Assembly: GCA_946540705.1 (NCBI GenBank)
Contig: CAMNJD010000361.1
Coordinates: forward strand, 1-13,684
Direction: 5' to 3'
DNA length: 13,684 nt
From: an uncultured Ruminococcus sp.
GTDB lineage: Bacteria > Bacillota > Clostridia > Oscillospirales > Ruminococcaceae
Each line of letters starts with the position of its first letter. Positions within the stretch are counted from its first letter, which is position 1. Made by a program: the position numbers and the translations under genes. Positions 1-6,907 of the stretch are shown one piece after another. Below the pieces are notes generated by a model. The model worked only from the letters and a program-made list of their open reading frames with translations, searched no databases and was not told where the DNA came from.

Positions 1-102
1 GACGAGCCCGATTCGATCTTTGACGAGGAAGGCTTTTTCAACGAGACTGAAACGACCGGTGATTACTATAATCCCGATCAGGCAGGCTCGATCACATTCT
101 GA
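1..102 (+). CDS. C-terminal tail of an unidentified upstream protein (partial)
   Basis: The first 34 codons are open in frame 1 and end with TGA at 100-102. The readable 33 residues are acidic and aromatic (DEPDSIFDEEGFF, then NETETTGDYYNPDQ, ending GSITF), with no domain that I recognise. The stop lies 11 bases before the rbfA start, so the gene is almost certainly in the same operon. In many Firmicutes the gene before rbfA is infB (translation initiation factor IF-2), and position suggests that here. This acidic tail is not the usual IF-2 ending, so it could be a C-terminal extension of IF-2 or a different protein. The product is left open. Confidence 0.6.
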   Translation, partial: DEPDSIFDEEGFFNETETTGDYYNPDQAGSITF

Positions 103-113
103 CAGGAGAAATT

Positions 114-509
114 ATGGCGAGCTTTAAGATTGACCGCGTTCAGGAGGATATCCTGCGCGAGCTGACCGCGATCCTGCGCGAGCTGAAGGATCCGCGCATC
201 ACACCCGACCTGACGGTGGTGCGTGCGGAGCTCTCGGGCGATATGGGACACTGCAAGGCATATGTGTCAAGCCTCTCGGGGCTGAATCACGCAAAGGAAG
301 CATGCAGAGTCCTGACGTCTGCCTCCGGTTTCATCCGGAGAGAGCTGTTTCACCGCCTGAAGCTGCGCAAATCGCCGGAAATGCACTTTGTCGCGGATGA
401 TTCGATCGCGTATGCGGCGGATATCAGCGAAAAGCTCAGTAATCTGGGGCTGACCGAGGGCAATGCTCCGGCTGTGCCGGCAGAGGATGAGCAGGAAACC
501 GAATTCTGA
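114..509 (+). CDS. rbfA: 30S ribosome-binding factor RbfA
   Basis: RbfA is a small KH-fold protein that binds the immature 30S subunit and helps mature the 5' end of 16S rRNA, notably in the cold. The 131-residue length is normal for the family. Two family signatures are visible: the DPRIT...VVRAELSGDMGHCKAYVS stretch at residues 26-52, and the FIRRELFHRLKLRKSPEMHFVADDS stretch at about 73-97, which carries the Leu-Arg-x-x-Pro-Glu-hydrophobic motif and the following Asp. The tail after residue 112 is acidic and probably disordered. The ATG is supported by AGGAG at 104-108, five bases upstream. It is followed after 19 bases by nrnA, consistent with the conserved infB-rbfA-nrnA-truB-ribF order. 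Confidence 0.96.
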   Translation: MASFKIDRVQEDILRELTAILRELKDPRITPDLTVVRAELSGDMGHCKAYVSSLSGLNHAKEACRVLTSASGFIRRELFHRLKLRKSPEMHFVADDSIAYAADISEKLSNLGLTEGNAPAVPAEDEQETEF

Positions 510-528
510 GAACGGGGAGGTACCGGAT

Positions 529-1512
529 ATGGAACAGGACATGCAGAACTGCCGCAGACTGGACAGACGCGCTGCGTATGAAATGCTGCAAACGCTGGAG
601 GATGTGTATATTCTGATTCATCGCTCTCCGGACGGCGACTGTATCGGCGGCGGCTATGCGCTGCACCGGATCCTGAAGGACATGGGCATCCGCTCACGGG
701 TGATCTGCGCAGACCCGATCCCGCCGCTCTACAGCGCGATCACGAACGGCGTGGAATTTGAGGATTTTGCACCGAAAATGCATATTTCGATCGACGTCGC
801 GGACAGAAAGCTGTTCGGCGATCTCGCGCCGGAGCATAAGGACAGCGAGGTGCTGCTTTGTATCGACCATCACGGTACCAACACACATTATGCGAAAAAT
901 CTGCTGCTGGAGCCGCATGCTTCGGCAGCCTGCGAGGTGCTGTTCTATCTGATGAAGGAGAACGGCATCCCGATGACCGCAGAAATCGCGGCCTGCCTCT
1001 ATATCGGCATCGCGACCGACACGGGCTGCTTTCAGTTCAGCAACGCGGGCGCCGATGCCTTTGAGGCGGTCGGTGAGATCAAGCGTGCCTACCCCGAGCT
1101 GCCCTATGCGCGGCTGAACCGGGAACTGTTCGTGCTGAAATCACAGGGCCGCATCCGGCTGGATGCCGGGCTCATGCGCGATATCCGTATCTCGGACAGC
1201 GGCAGAACTGCGCTGATCTATCTGCCCTATTCGCTGATGCAGCACTACCGCCTCTCTCCGGATGAGGTGGACGGGGTTGCGAATCTGCCGATGCAGATCG
1301 TCGGCGTGGAGATCGGGATTACCTGCAAGCAGCAGGAGGACGGCTCCTACCGTGTTTCCCTGCGCGGCGGCGACCATGCCGATGTCTCGGCAGTCGCGGC
1401 GAAATTCGGCGGCGGCGGACATATCAAGGCGAGCGGCTGCTCCGTGAAGGAGGGTGCGCCGGAGGATGTCTGTGCGGCACTGATGCAGGCGGCGGAGGCG
1501 TCGCTGCAATGA
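529..1512 (+). CDS. nrnA: Bifunctional oligoribonuclease / pAp phosphatase NrnA (DHH-DHHA1 family)
   Basis: NrnA-type enzymes degrade 2-5-nt RNAs to mononucleotides and remove the 3' phosphate from pAp, replacing Orn in Firmicutes. The 327 residues carry every expected motif: HRSPDGD at 31-37 (metal-binding His and two Asp), Asp89 in HISIDV, the DHH triad at 113-115 followed by GTN, and Asp164 in GIATDTGCF. The C-terminal DHHA1 substrate-binding motif GGGGHIKASGC is at 294-304. The reading frame is open back to an ATG at 463, but that start lies inside rbfA and has no ribosome site. The ATG at 529 has GGGGAGG at 514-520, spaced by 8 bases, so it is chosen. The stop overlaps the truB start (ATGA), which suggests translational coupling. 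Confidence 0.94.
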   Translation: MEQDMQNCRRLDRRAAYEMLQTLEDVYILIHRSPDGDCIGGGYALHRILKDMGIRSRVICADPIPPLYSAITNGVEFEDFAPKMHISIDVADRKLFGDLAPEHKDSEVLLCIDHHGTNTHYAKNLLLEPHASAACEVLFYLMKENGIPMTAEIAACLYIGIATDTGCFQFSNAGADAFEAVGEIKRAYPELPYARLNRELFVLKSQGRIRLDAGLMRDIRISDSGRTALIYLPYSLMQHYRLSPDEVDGVANLPMQIVGVEIGITCKQQEDGSYRVSLRGGDHADVSAVAAKFGGGGHIKASGCSVKEGAPEDVCAALMQAAEASLQ

Positions 1513-2408
1513 CAGAGCTGCGCGGGGTACTGGTCATGAACAAGCCGCAGGGCTTCACGTCATTTGATGTGATCGGCAAGCTGCGGGGCATCTTAAAAAT
1601 GAAGCGTCTGGGTCATACCGGGACACTCGATCCGATGGCGGAGGGCGTGCTGCCGGTGCTGGTCGGCACTGCGGCGAGGGCATGCGATATTCTGCCGGAT
1701 GAAACAAAAACCTACCGTGCGGGCTTTCAGCTCGGTACGGTGACGAATACGCAGGACAGCACGGGCGAGGTGCTCGAAACGCATGCATTTGCGGTTTCTG
1801 AGGATGCGCTGCGGGCGGTTCTGCCGCGGTTTACCGGCGATATCGGGCAGATTCCGCCGATGTATTCTGCGGTGCAGATCAACGGAAAACGGCTCTATGA
1901 GCTGGCAAGAGCGGGCAGGGAGATCGAACGTCCGGTGCGGCAGGTGCATGTGGAGGCAGTCAGGCTGCTTTCGTATGACGCGGAGCACGGCACCGGTACA
2001 GTCGAGATCACATGCGGAAAAGGCACGTATGTACGAACGATCCTGCACGATATCGGGCAGACGCTCGGCTGCGGCGCGTGCATGACGGCACTGACCCGCA
2101 CGGCTGCCTGCGGCTTTACGCTTGCACAGGCCCACAGCTTTCCGGCGGTGCAGCAGGCCGCAGACGAAAACCGCCTGGCAGAGCTGCTGATCCCGACGGA
2201 CAGCCTCTTTGCCGCATATCCGGCGCTGCATCTTTCTCAGAAGCAGACGGTTCACTATGCAAACGGTGTGAAGCTCAGTCTGCGCAGCCTGCACGGGCTT
2301 TCGGAGGAAGCCTCCCGATACCGCATTTACGGTTCGGACGGGCAGTTTCTCGGTCTGGCACAGACCGACCGGGACACGGAATGCCTCCGCGTATTCAAAA
2401 ACCTTTGA
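1509..2408 (+). CDS. truB: tRNA pseudouridine(55) synthase TruB
   Basis: TruB converts U55 in the T-arm of nearly all tRNAs to pseudouridine. The catalytic Asp is residue 41 in the hallmark GHTGTLDPMAEGVLPVLVG (35-53). Other family motifs are KTYRAGFQLGTVTNTQDSTG (67-86), QIPPMYSAVQINGKRLYELAR (114-134) and GKGTYVRTILHDIG (170-183), which contains the conserved Tyr and Arg. The remaining C-terminal part fits the TruB RNA-binding C domain. The length of 299 residues is typical. The ATG overlaps the nrnA stop by four bases, and translation is probably coupled. The gene ends in TGA, whose A begins the AGGAGGG ribosome site of ribF. Confidence 0.96.
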   Translation: MTELRGVLVMNKPQGFTSFDVIGKLRGILKMKRLGHTGTLDPMAEGVLPVLVGTAARACDILPDETKTYRAGFQLGTVTNTQDSTGEVLETHAFAVSEDALRAVLPRFTGDIGQIPPMYSAVQINGKRLYELARAGREIERPVRQVHVEAVRLLSYDAEHGTGTVEITCGKGTYVRTILHDIGQTLGCGACMTALTRTAACGFTLAQAHSFPAVQQAADENRLAELLIPTDSLFAAYPALHLSQKQTVHYANGVKLSLRSLHGLSEEASRYRIYGSDGQFLGLAQTDRDTECLRVFKNL

Positions 2409-2421
2409 GGAGGGATAACAC

Positions 2422-3351
2422 ATGAAGCAGGAGCTGCATGAAGCACCGAACCCCGCCCGCAACCGCATTGTTGCGGCGCTCGGCGTTTTTGACGGAGTCC
2501 ACCTGGGACACAGACGCGTACTGGCACAGGCCGTGTCGCACGGCGCCTGCCATGTCGTGACCTTTGCCGCGGATTCCATGCCAAAAAAGCAGGGAAGACC
2601 GGTACACTATATCTATCATGACGAGCAGAAGCGGCGGCTCCTGACGACCTGCGGCGCGGATGCGGTGTTTGCACTGCCGTTCGGCGAGATCCGGGAAATG
2701 GACGGAGAAAGCTACTGCCGCCGTATTCTGAAGGAGACTGTTTCGGTCGATGCGGTTGTCGTCGGGTCGGATTTCCGGTTCGGACGGCAGGCATCCTGCG
2801 GGATCGCAGAGCTGCGGCGTCTGGGCCATAAGCTGGGATTTGAGACATTCGTGGTGCCGCAGGTGCGGGATGAGGACGGTACGGCCGTTTCCTCGTCGCA
2901 CATCCGGTTTTTGCTGGAAAGCGGGCAGATCACCAAAGCCAATGTGCTGCTGGGCGCTGATTATCAGATTCTCGCGCATGTGACCCCGGGGCTGCACCTC
3001 GCCGGCGAAAAGCTGGGCTACCCGACCGCGAACCAGAGCTTTGAGCCGTGGCAGTGTGTGCCGCGCAGGGGCGTATATGCGTCCTTTGCGGAGATCAATA
3101 ATATGTGGGTTCCGGCGATCACGAATATCGGCGTCAGGCCGACCGTGACAGGCGGCGATGCCGAGCCGATCGCGGAAACACATCTGATCGGCTGGAGCGG
3201 CGAGCTGGCCGGCACATTGCTGCCGGTGACGCTTTGCCGGTTTATCCGGCAGGAACGCAGATTCGATTCGCTCGATGACCTGAGTGTGCAGATCAAGCGG
3301 GATATCCGGGCGCGGATGCACCTGCTGCCCGCAGACGGCATCCTCTCGTGA
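2422..3351 (+). CDS. ribF: Bifunctional riboflavin kinase / FAD synthetase
   Basis: RibF phosphorylates riboflavin to FMN and adenylates FMN to FAD. The N-terminal nucleotidyltransferase part shows GVFDGVHLGH (21-30), VVVGSDFRFG (112-121) and the SSSHIR motif (157-162; ISSTxIR in most homologues). The C-terminal flavokinase part shows GYPTAN (199-204), GVYASF (217-222), TNIGVRPTV (234-242) and the probable catalytic Glu252 in AETH. Two usually conserved spots differ: the expected HxxDF is HLIGW and the expected DLYG is ELAG (254-264). The FAD-forming half looks intact. The ATG at 2422 follows AGGAGGG (2408-2414) by seven bases. It is the last gene of the translation operon. The 13-base gap upstream leaves no room for an FMN riboswitch. 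Confidence 0.95.
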   Translation: MKQELHEAPNPARNRIVAALGVFDGVHLGHRRVLAQAVSHGACHVVTFAADSMPKKQGRPVHYIYHDEQKRRLLTTCGADAVFALPFGEIREMDGESYCRRILKETVSVDAVVVGSDFRFGRQASCGIAELRRLGHKLGFETFVVPQVRDEDGTAVSSSHIRFLLESGQITKANVLLGADYQILAHVTPGLHLAGEKLGYPTANQSFEPWQCVPRRGVYASFAEINNMWVPAITNIGVRPTVTGGDAEPIAETHLIGWSGELAGTLLPVTLCRFIRQERRFDSLDDLSVQIKRDIRARMHLLPADGILS

Positions 3352-3407
3352 GCCGGACAAAAATGCAGTTTTCCCGAATTGAACACTCTGCTGTCACATA
3401 CAGCGAT

Positions 3408-3413
3408 TACAAT
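3408..3413 (+). promoter_or_regulatory. Possible -10 element for the ABC module
   Basis: TACAAT is a good match to the vegetative -10 consensus and sits in the AT-richer middle of the only sizeable non-coding gap (3352-3485) between ribF and the ABC genes. The nearest -35-like hexamer, TTGAAC at 3379-3384, is 23 bases away. That is too far for a standard promoter, so this is a weak call. The gap itself argues that transcription restarts here. Confidence 0.25.
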
Positions 3414-3433
3414 AGGTAATGCATGATTGAAAA

Positions 3434-3462
3434 ACTGTGCTGCGGGCTCCCTGCGGCACGGT
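3434..3462. promoter_or_regulatory. Strong 13-bp hairpin in the leader of the ABC operon
   Basis: Bases 3434-3446 pair with 3450-3462 around a three-base CTC loop, with three G-U type pairs. On the plus strand no T run follows: the next bases are the AGGAAAGG that probably forms the ribosome site (3463-3470). The hairpin would therefore sit immediately 5' of the Shine-Dalgarno region and could modulate translation or stabilise the mRNA. Read on the minus strand, the same stem is followed by a T run (complement of AAAA at 3430-3433), so it resembles an intrinsic terminator for leftward RNA. No leftward gene precedes it nearby. Confidence 0.45.
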
Positions 3463-3485
3463 AGGAAAGGCAGGTATGAAATGCA

Positions 3486-4481
3486 ATGATTGAAGTGCGG
3501 AATCTGACGAAGCACTACGGAGACAAGCATGCTGTCAACAACATCAGCTTCACCGTTGAGGACGGTGAGATCCTCGGCTTTCTGGGGCCAAACGGCGCCG
3601 GAAAGTCCACGACGATGAATATGCTGACGGGCTATATCTCCTCGACCTCCGGTCAGGCACTGATCAACGGCGTGGACATTCTGGAGGATCCGATCAAGGC
3701 GAAATCCTTTATCGGCTATCTGCCGGAGCTGCCGCCGCTCTACCTTGACATGACCGTCAAGGGCTATCTCAACTACATCTACGACCTGAAGAAATGTAAG
3801 CTGCCGCGCAGAGCGCATCTGAACGAGGTCATGGCGCTGACAAAGATCAGCGACGTTGCACCGCGTCTGATCAAGAACCTCTCCAAGGGCTATAAGCAGC
3901 GTGTCGGCGTCGCACAGGCGCTGATCGGCAATCCGCCCGTGCTGATTCTTGATGAGCCGACGGTCGGCCTCGACCCCAAGCAGATCCTCGAGATCCGCAC
4001 GCTCATCAAAAGGCTCGGCAAGAACCATACGGTCATTCTGTCATCCCATATCCTGAGTGAGATTCAGGCCGTCTGCGACCGCATTATCATCATCAATCAC
4101 GGCGTGATCGCCGCGCACGATACCACGGACAACCTTTCAAGGAATGTCTCGACCGATCACCGCATCATCGCCCGCATCGAGGGGCCGCGTGAGGAGATCG
4201 TCAAGGCGCTGCGCAATATCAGCGGCATCAAATACTGCCGCGCAGATATGGAGCGCGAAAAGGGCGTCTATGAGTATGAGCTGGAGGCGGCACCCGGTTC
4301 CGATATCCGCCGCGACCTCTTTGAGATCGTCAGCGAGCACAAATGGCCGCTGCTGGCGCTCCGCTCTGCCGAAATGACGCTGGAGGATGTGTTCCTCAAG
4401 ATCACGATGGGCGAGGGTATTGTCATCCCGAATCAGGAAGACGTGGCACTCGCAAACGAAACGAAAGGCGGGGATGACTGA
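3486..4481 (+). CDS. ABC transporter ATP-binding protein, Gld/ABC-2 type
   Basis: This is the ATPase of an ABC-2-type exporter. Visible motifs are Walker A GPNGAGKST at 34-42, signature LSKGYKQR at 132-139, Walker B VLILDEP at 152-158 with Glu157, the D-loop GLDP at 161-164, and the switch His188 in LSSHILSE. The ATPase domain covers about residues 1-220. The remaining 110 residues form the C-terminal extension common in the GldA/CcmA-like branch, with a charged end. The start MIEVRNLTKHYGD is typical of the family. ATG 3486 is chosen although ATGs at 3476 and 3481 precede it; those open only five- and two-codon frames. The ribosome site is AGGAAAGG (3463-3470) or CAGG (3471-3474), neither ideally spaced. 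The next gene is the permease, overlapping by one base (TGATG). The substrate cannot be told from sequence. Confidence 0.92.
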   Translation: MIEVRNLTKHYGDKHAVNNISFTVEDGEILGFLGPNGAGKSTTMNMLTGYISSTSGQALINGVDILEDPIKAKSFIGYLPELPPLYLDMTVKGYLNYIYDLKKCKLPRRAHLNEVMALTKISDVAPRLIKNLSKGYKQRVGVAQALIGNPPVLILDEPTVGLDPKQILEIRTLIKRLGKNHTVILSSHILSEIQAVCDRIIIINHGVIAAHDTTDNLSRNVSTDHRIIARIEGPREEIVKALRNISGIKYCRADMEREKGVYEYELEAAPGSDIRRDLFEIVSEHKWPLLALRSAEMTLEDVFLKITMGEGIVIPNQEDVALANETKGGDD

Positions 4482-5185
4482 TGGGCGCAATTTTCAGGCG
4501 TGAGTTCGGTGCGTTCTTCACATCGAGCATTGCATATGTTTTCTTGGCTGTTTTCTGGCTGTTTACCGGTTATTTCTTTGATTTCAACTGCCTTCAGAAC
4601 GGCACGACCGACATGTCCGGCATGTTCCAGAACATGTTTCTGATCTGCGTCATTCTGATCCCGATTCTGACGATGCGGCTGTTCAGTGAGGAAAAGAAGC
4701 AGAAGACCGAGCAGGGACTCCTGACCGCTCCGGTCAGCATCGGCAGCATTGTGTTCGGCAAGTATTTTGCCGCACTGCTGCTCTATACGATCGCACTGCT
4801 GATGCCGTTTGTCTATGCGCTGATCCTCAGCTCCTTCGGCATGGTCGAGTGGGGCATGGTCTTTGCGAACTTCCTCGCACTGTTCCTGCTCGGCGCGGCA
4901 TTTATCGCGGTCGGAACGCTGATCTCCTCCCTGACGGAGAACCAGATCGCTGCGAATGTCGTGACGATCGTCGTGCTGATGGCACTGTACCTGATCGACG
5001 TCGTTGCAGGCAATGTCACGATCGAATGGATTGCAAATGCGATGAACTATCTTTCGTTCTACCGGAAATATTACGCGATTACCTGCGGTTTGTTCAATGT
5101 TTCGACCGTTGTGTTCTATATCAGTGTCGCGCTGATCTTCAATTATCTGACTATTCGCGTGTTTGAGCGCAGACGCTGGAGCTAA
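4481..5185 (+). CDS. ABC-2 type permease (GldF-like)
   Basis: This 234-residue membrane protein pairs with the preceding ATPase. Six hydrophobic segments can be read at about residues 15-34, 49-66, 96-117, 126-149, 158-177 and 205-227. The cytoplasmic loop after the second helix carries the motif of this permease family, LTMRLFSEEKKQKTEQGLLTAPVS (63-86), followed by IVFGKY. In GldF-type permeases this loop has the same MRLFSEEK...LLTSPVS pattern. Its ATG shares one base with the ATPase stop, and AAAGGCGGGG (4464-4473) is its ribosome site, so expression of the two subunits is tightly linked. It ends one base into the perfect AAGGAGG of the next gene. Confidence 0.9.
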   Translation: MGAIFRREFGAFFTSSIAYVFLAVFWLFTGYFFDFNCLQNGTTDMSGMFQNMFLICVILIPILTMRLFSEEKKQKTEQGLLTAPVSIGSIVFGKYFAALLLYTIALLMPFVYALILSSFGMVEWGMVFANFLALFLLGAAFIAVGTLISSLTENQIAANVVTIVVLMALYLIDVVAGNVTIEWIANAMNYLSFYRKYYAITCGLFNVSTVVFYISVALIFNYLTIRVFERRRWS

Positions 5186-5200
5186 GGAGGTGCCGGAAGC

Positions 5201-6907
5201 ATGAGCAAGAAGAACGACGAAGAAAAGGAACTGCTGAACACAGAGGAGCAGGCAGAAGATGCCGTCACCGAAGCAGAAGCAGATCTGAAGGAAGAAGCCG
5301 AAGAAAAGGCAGAGAAAAAGGACAGCAGGAAGGAGAAGAAAAAGCATGAGCGCACCTCCAGGGAGGAAGCGGACCGTGCGCTGAACCGCGTCAAGCGGCT
5401 CAAGAAGCTGAAGTACGGCTCACTCGCAACGGCGATCACGCTCATTTTTATTGCAATTATTGTTGCGGCAAATGTGATCTGCAATATCCTCGATAACCGC
5501 TATAACTGGAATATCGACCTGACATCCAGCGGCCTCTATGAGATGGATGCACAGACGGTTTCCTATCTGAACGGCCTGAATGCCGATGTGAAGATCACGG
5601 TTCTCGCGCCGGAAAGCTATTTCGAGACAAACAATATCGAGATCGTTCCGGAGACACTCAACCGGTTCCGCACAGAGTCCAACGGCCATATTACCGTGGA
5701 TTATGTCGATACGGCCAAGAACCCGGAGGCTGCGAACCAGTATACCGAGCATTATTCCGGTCAGCTCACGCTCGGCGATATCGTCGTGTCCAACAAGGAG
5801 GGCGACCTTGTCCGCGTGCTGAAGCTGACGAACGATATCGTCAAGATCTCGCAGACCCCGAACTATCAGACCATGTCCTATGACACGAGCATCAGCTTTA
5901 TCGGCGAGCAGTCGCTGCTGTCTGCGATCACCGGCGTCACAGACCTCAATCCGGTCACGATCGCGGTCATCGATACGCTGAACGGCGATGTGATCTACAA
6001 TTCCAACCAGACCGGCTTTGTCCGGATGATCGACCTGCTCGAAAAGAACAACTATACGGTTGAGCATATCGACCTTGCGACCGACGAGATCTCGACGGAA
6101 AAGTATGACTTCGCGATCCTCTGCGCACCGTACAATGACCTCACTGAGGCACAGGTTGAGAAGCTGACCGCGTTCCTCCAGAACGGCGACCAGTACGGCA
6201 AGACGCTGCTCTACTTCGGCAGCCCGATGCAGCGTGACCTGGTGAACCTCAATGCGTTCCTCGAGGTCTGGGGCATCGCAGTCGATCACTCGATGATCAT
6301 TGAGAGCAACAACTCCACTGCACAGGTCGTGCAGGTGCTCATGGGCAATCAGGCGAATATGGCACTGGCTGTTCCTGTCGGCAGCACGACCGAAGCAGAG
6401 CTGAACACTGCATTCACCTCGAAGCTCCCGATTGTTGCACCGTATTTCTGCCCGGTTCAGACACTGTTCTCGACCAATGCCGGCAGAACCACCACCCCGC
6501 TGCTGACGACCTCCGATACCTGCTATACGGAGCCGCTGACAGAGGGCGAGGAGGCCGATGAAACGAAGCAGAGCTTCAACCTCGCGGTGCTCTCCAGGAC
6601 GACATTTACCGACGGAAGCGAAACCTATGCAAGCTCGCTCATCACCTTCGGTTCCTCGTTCTTCCTGGATTATCTCGTCGCGGGCAGCTCCAACACCTAC
6701 GGCAATGCAGATTATTTCATCCAGACACTCAATTCGCTGACCGGCAAGGAGCAGGTCATCACGATCGCAGAGAAGTCTCTGAATCCGACCATGGTGACGG
6801 TGACAAGCAGCCAGCGCAAGACGATCCGCAATGTGACTGTGTTCATCATTCCGGCGATCGTCGCACTGGCCGGCATCTTTGTGTATCTGAGGAGAAAGAA
6901 TAAATGA
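5201..6907 (+). CDS. GldG-like membrane-anchored ABC-associated protein
   Basis: This 568-residue protein resembles the auxiliary component of gliding-type ABC systems (GldG / ABC_transp_aux family). Residues 1-72 are extremely charged (Glu/Lys/Asp/Arg-rich) and probably cytoplasmic. One membrane helix follows at about 74-94. A large domain begins with NIDLTSSGLYEMDAQT (104-119), the characteristic opening of this family after the first helix. A Rossmann-like part at about 253-345 (AVIDTLNGD ... DFAILCAPYNDLTEAQVEKL) matches the auxiliary domain. A second helix at about 544-562 is followed by RRKNK, anchoring the C-terminus inside. In known systems the bulk lies outside the membrane and works with the permease. 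A perfect AAGGAGG (5184-5190) precedes the ATG. Family assignment is from recollection of its hallmarks; the biochemical role is unknown. Confidence 0.82.
   Translation: MSKKNDEEKELLNTEEQAEDAVTEAEADLKEEAEEKAEKKDSRKEKKKHERTSREEADRALNRVKRLKKLKYGSLATAITLIFIAIIVAANVICNILDNRYNWNIDLTSSGLYEMDAQTVSYLNGLNADVKITVLAPESYFETNNIEIVPETLNRFRTESNGHITVDYVDTAKNPEAANQYTEHYSGQLTLGDIVVSNKEGDLVRVLKLTNDIVKISQTPNYQTMSYDTSISFIGEQSLLSAITGVTDLNPVTIAVIDTLNGDVIYNSNQTGFVRMIDLLEKNNYTVEHIDLATDEISTEKYDFAILCAPYNDLTEAQVEKLTAFLQNGDQYGKTLLYFGSPMQRDLVNLNAFLEVWGIAVDHSMIIESNNSTAQVVQVLMGNQANMALAVPVGSTTEAELNTAFTSKLPIVAPYFCPVQTLFSTNAGRTTTPLLTTSDTCYTEPLTEGEEADETKQSFNLAVLSRTTFTDGSETYASSLITFGSSFFLDYLVAGSSNTYGNADYFIQTLNSLTGKEQVITIAEKSLNPTMVTVTSSQRKTIRNVTVFIIPAIVALAGIFVYLRRKNK

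Noticed and set aside
463..528. Upstream in-frame start for nrnA at 463
   Set aside because: It would overlap rbfA by 47 bases and lacks a ribosome site, whereas 529 has GGGGAGG at ideal spacing and the protein begins normally there.
2409..2421. FMN riboswitch before ribF
   Set aside because: Only 13 bases separate truB from ribF, so no riboswitch can fit, and none is seen farther upstream.
1593..3360. Long minus-strand open frames opposite truB and ribF (1593-2579 and 2395-3360)
   Set aside because: They lie wholly opposite well-supported genes, have no recognisable domains and are rich in Arg, Cys and His, as expected for antisense frames in GC-rich DNA.
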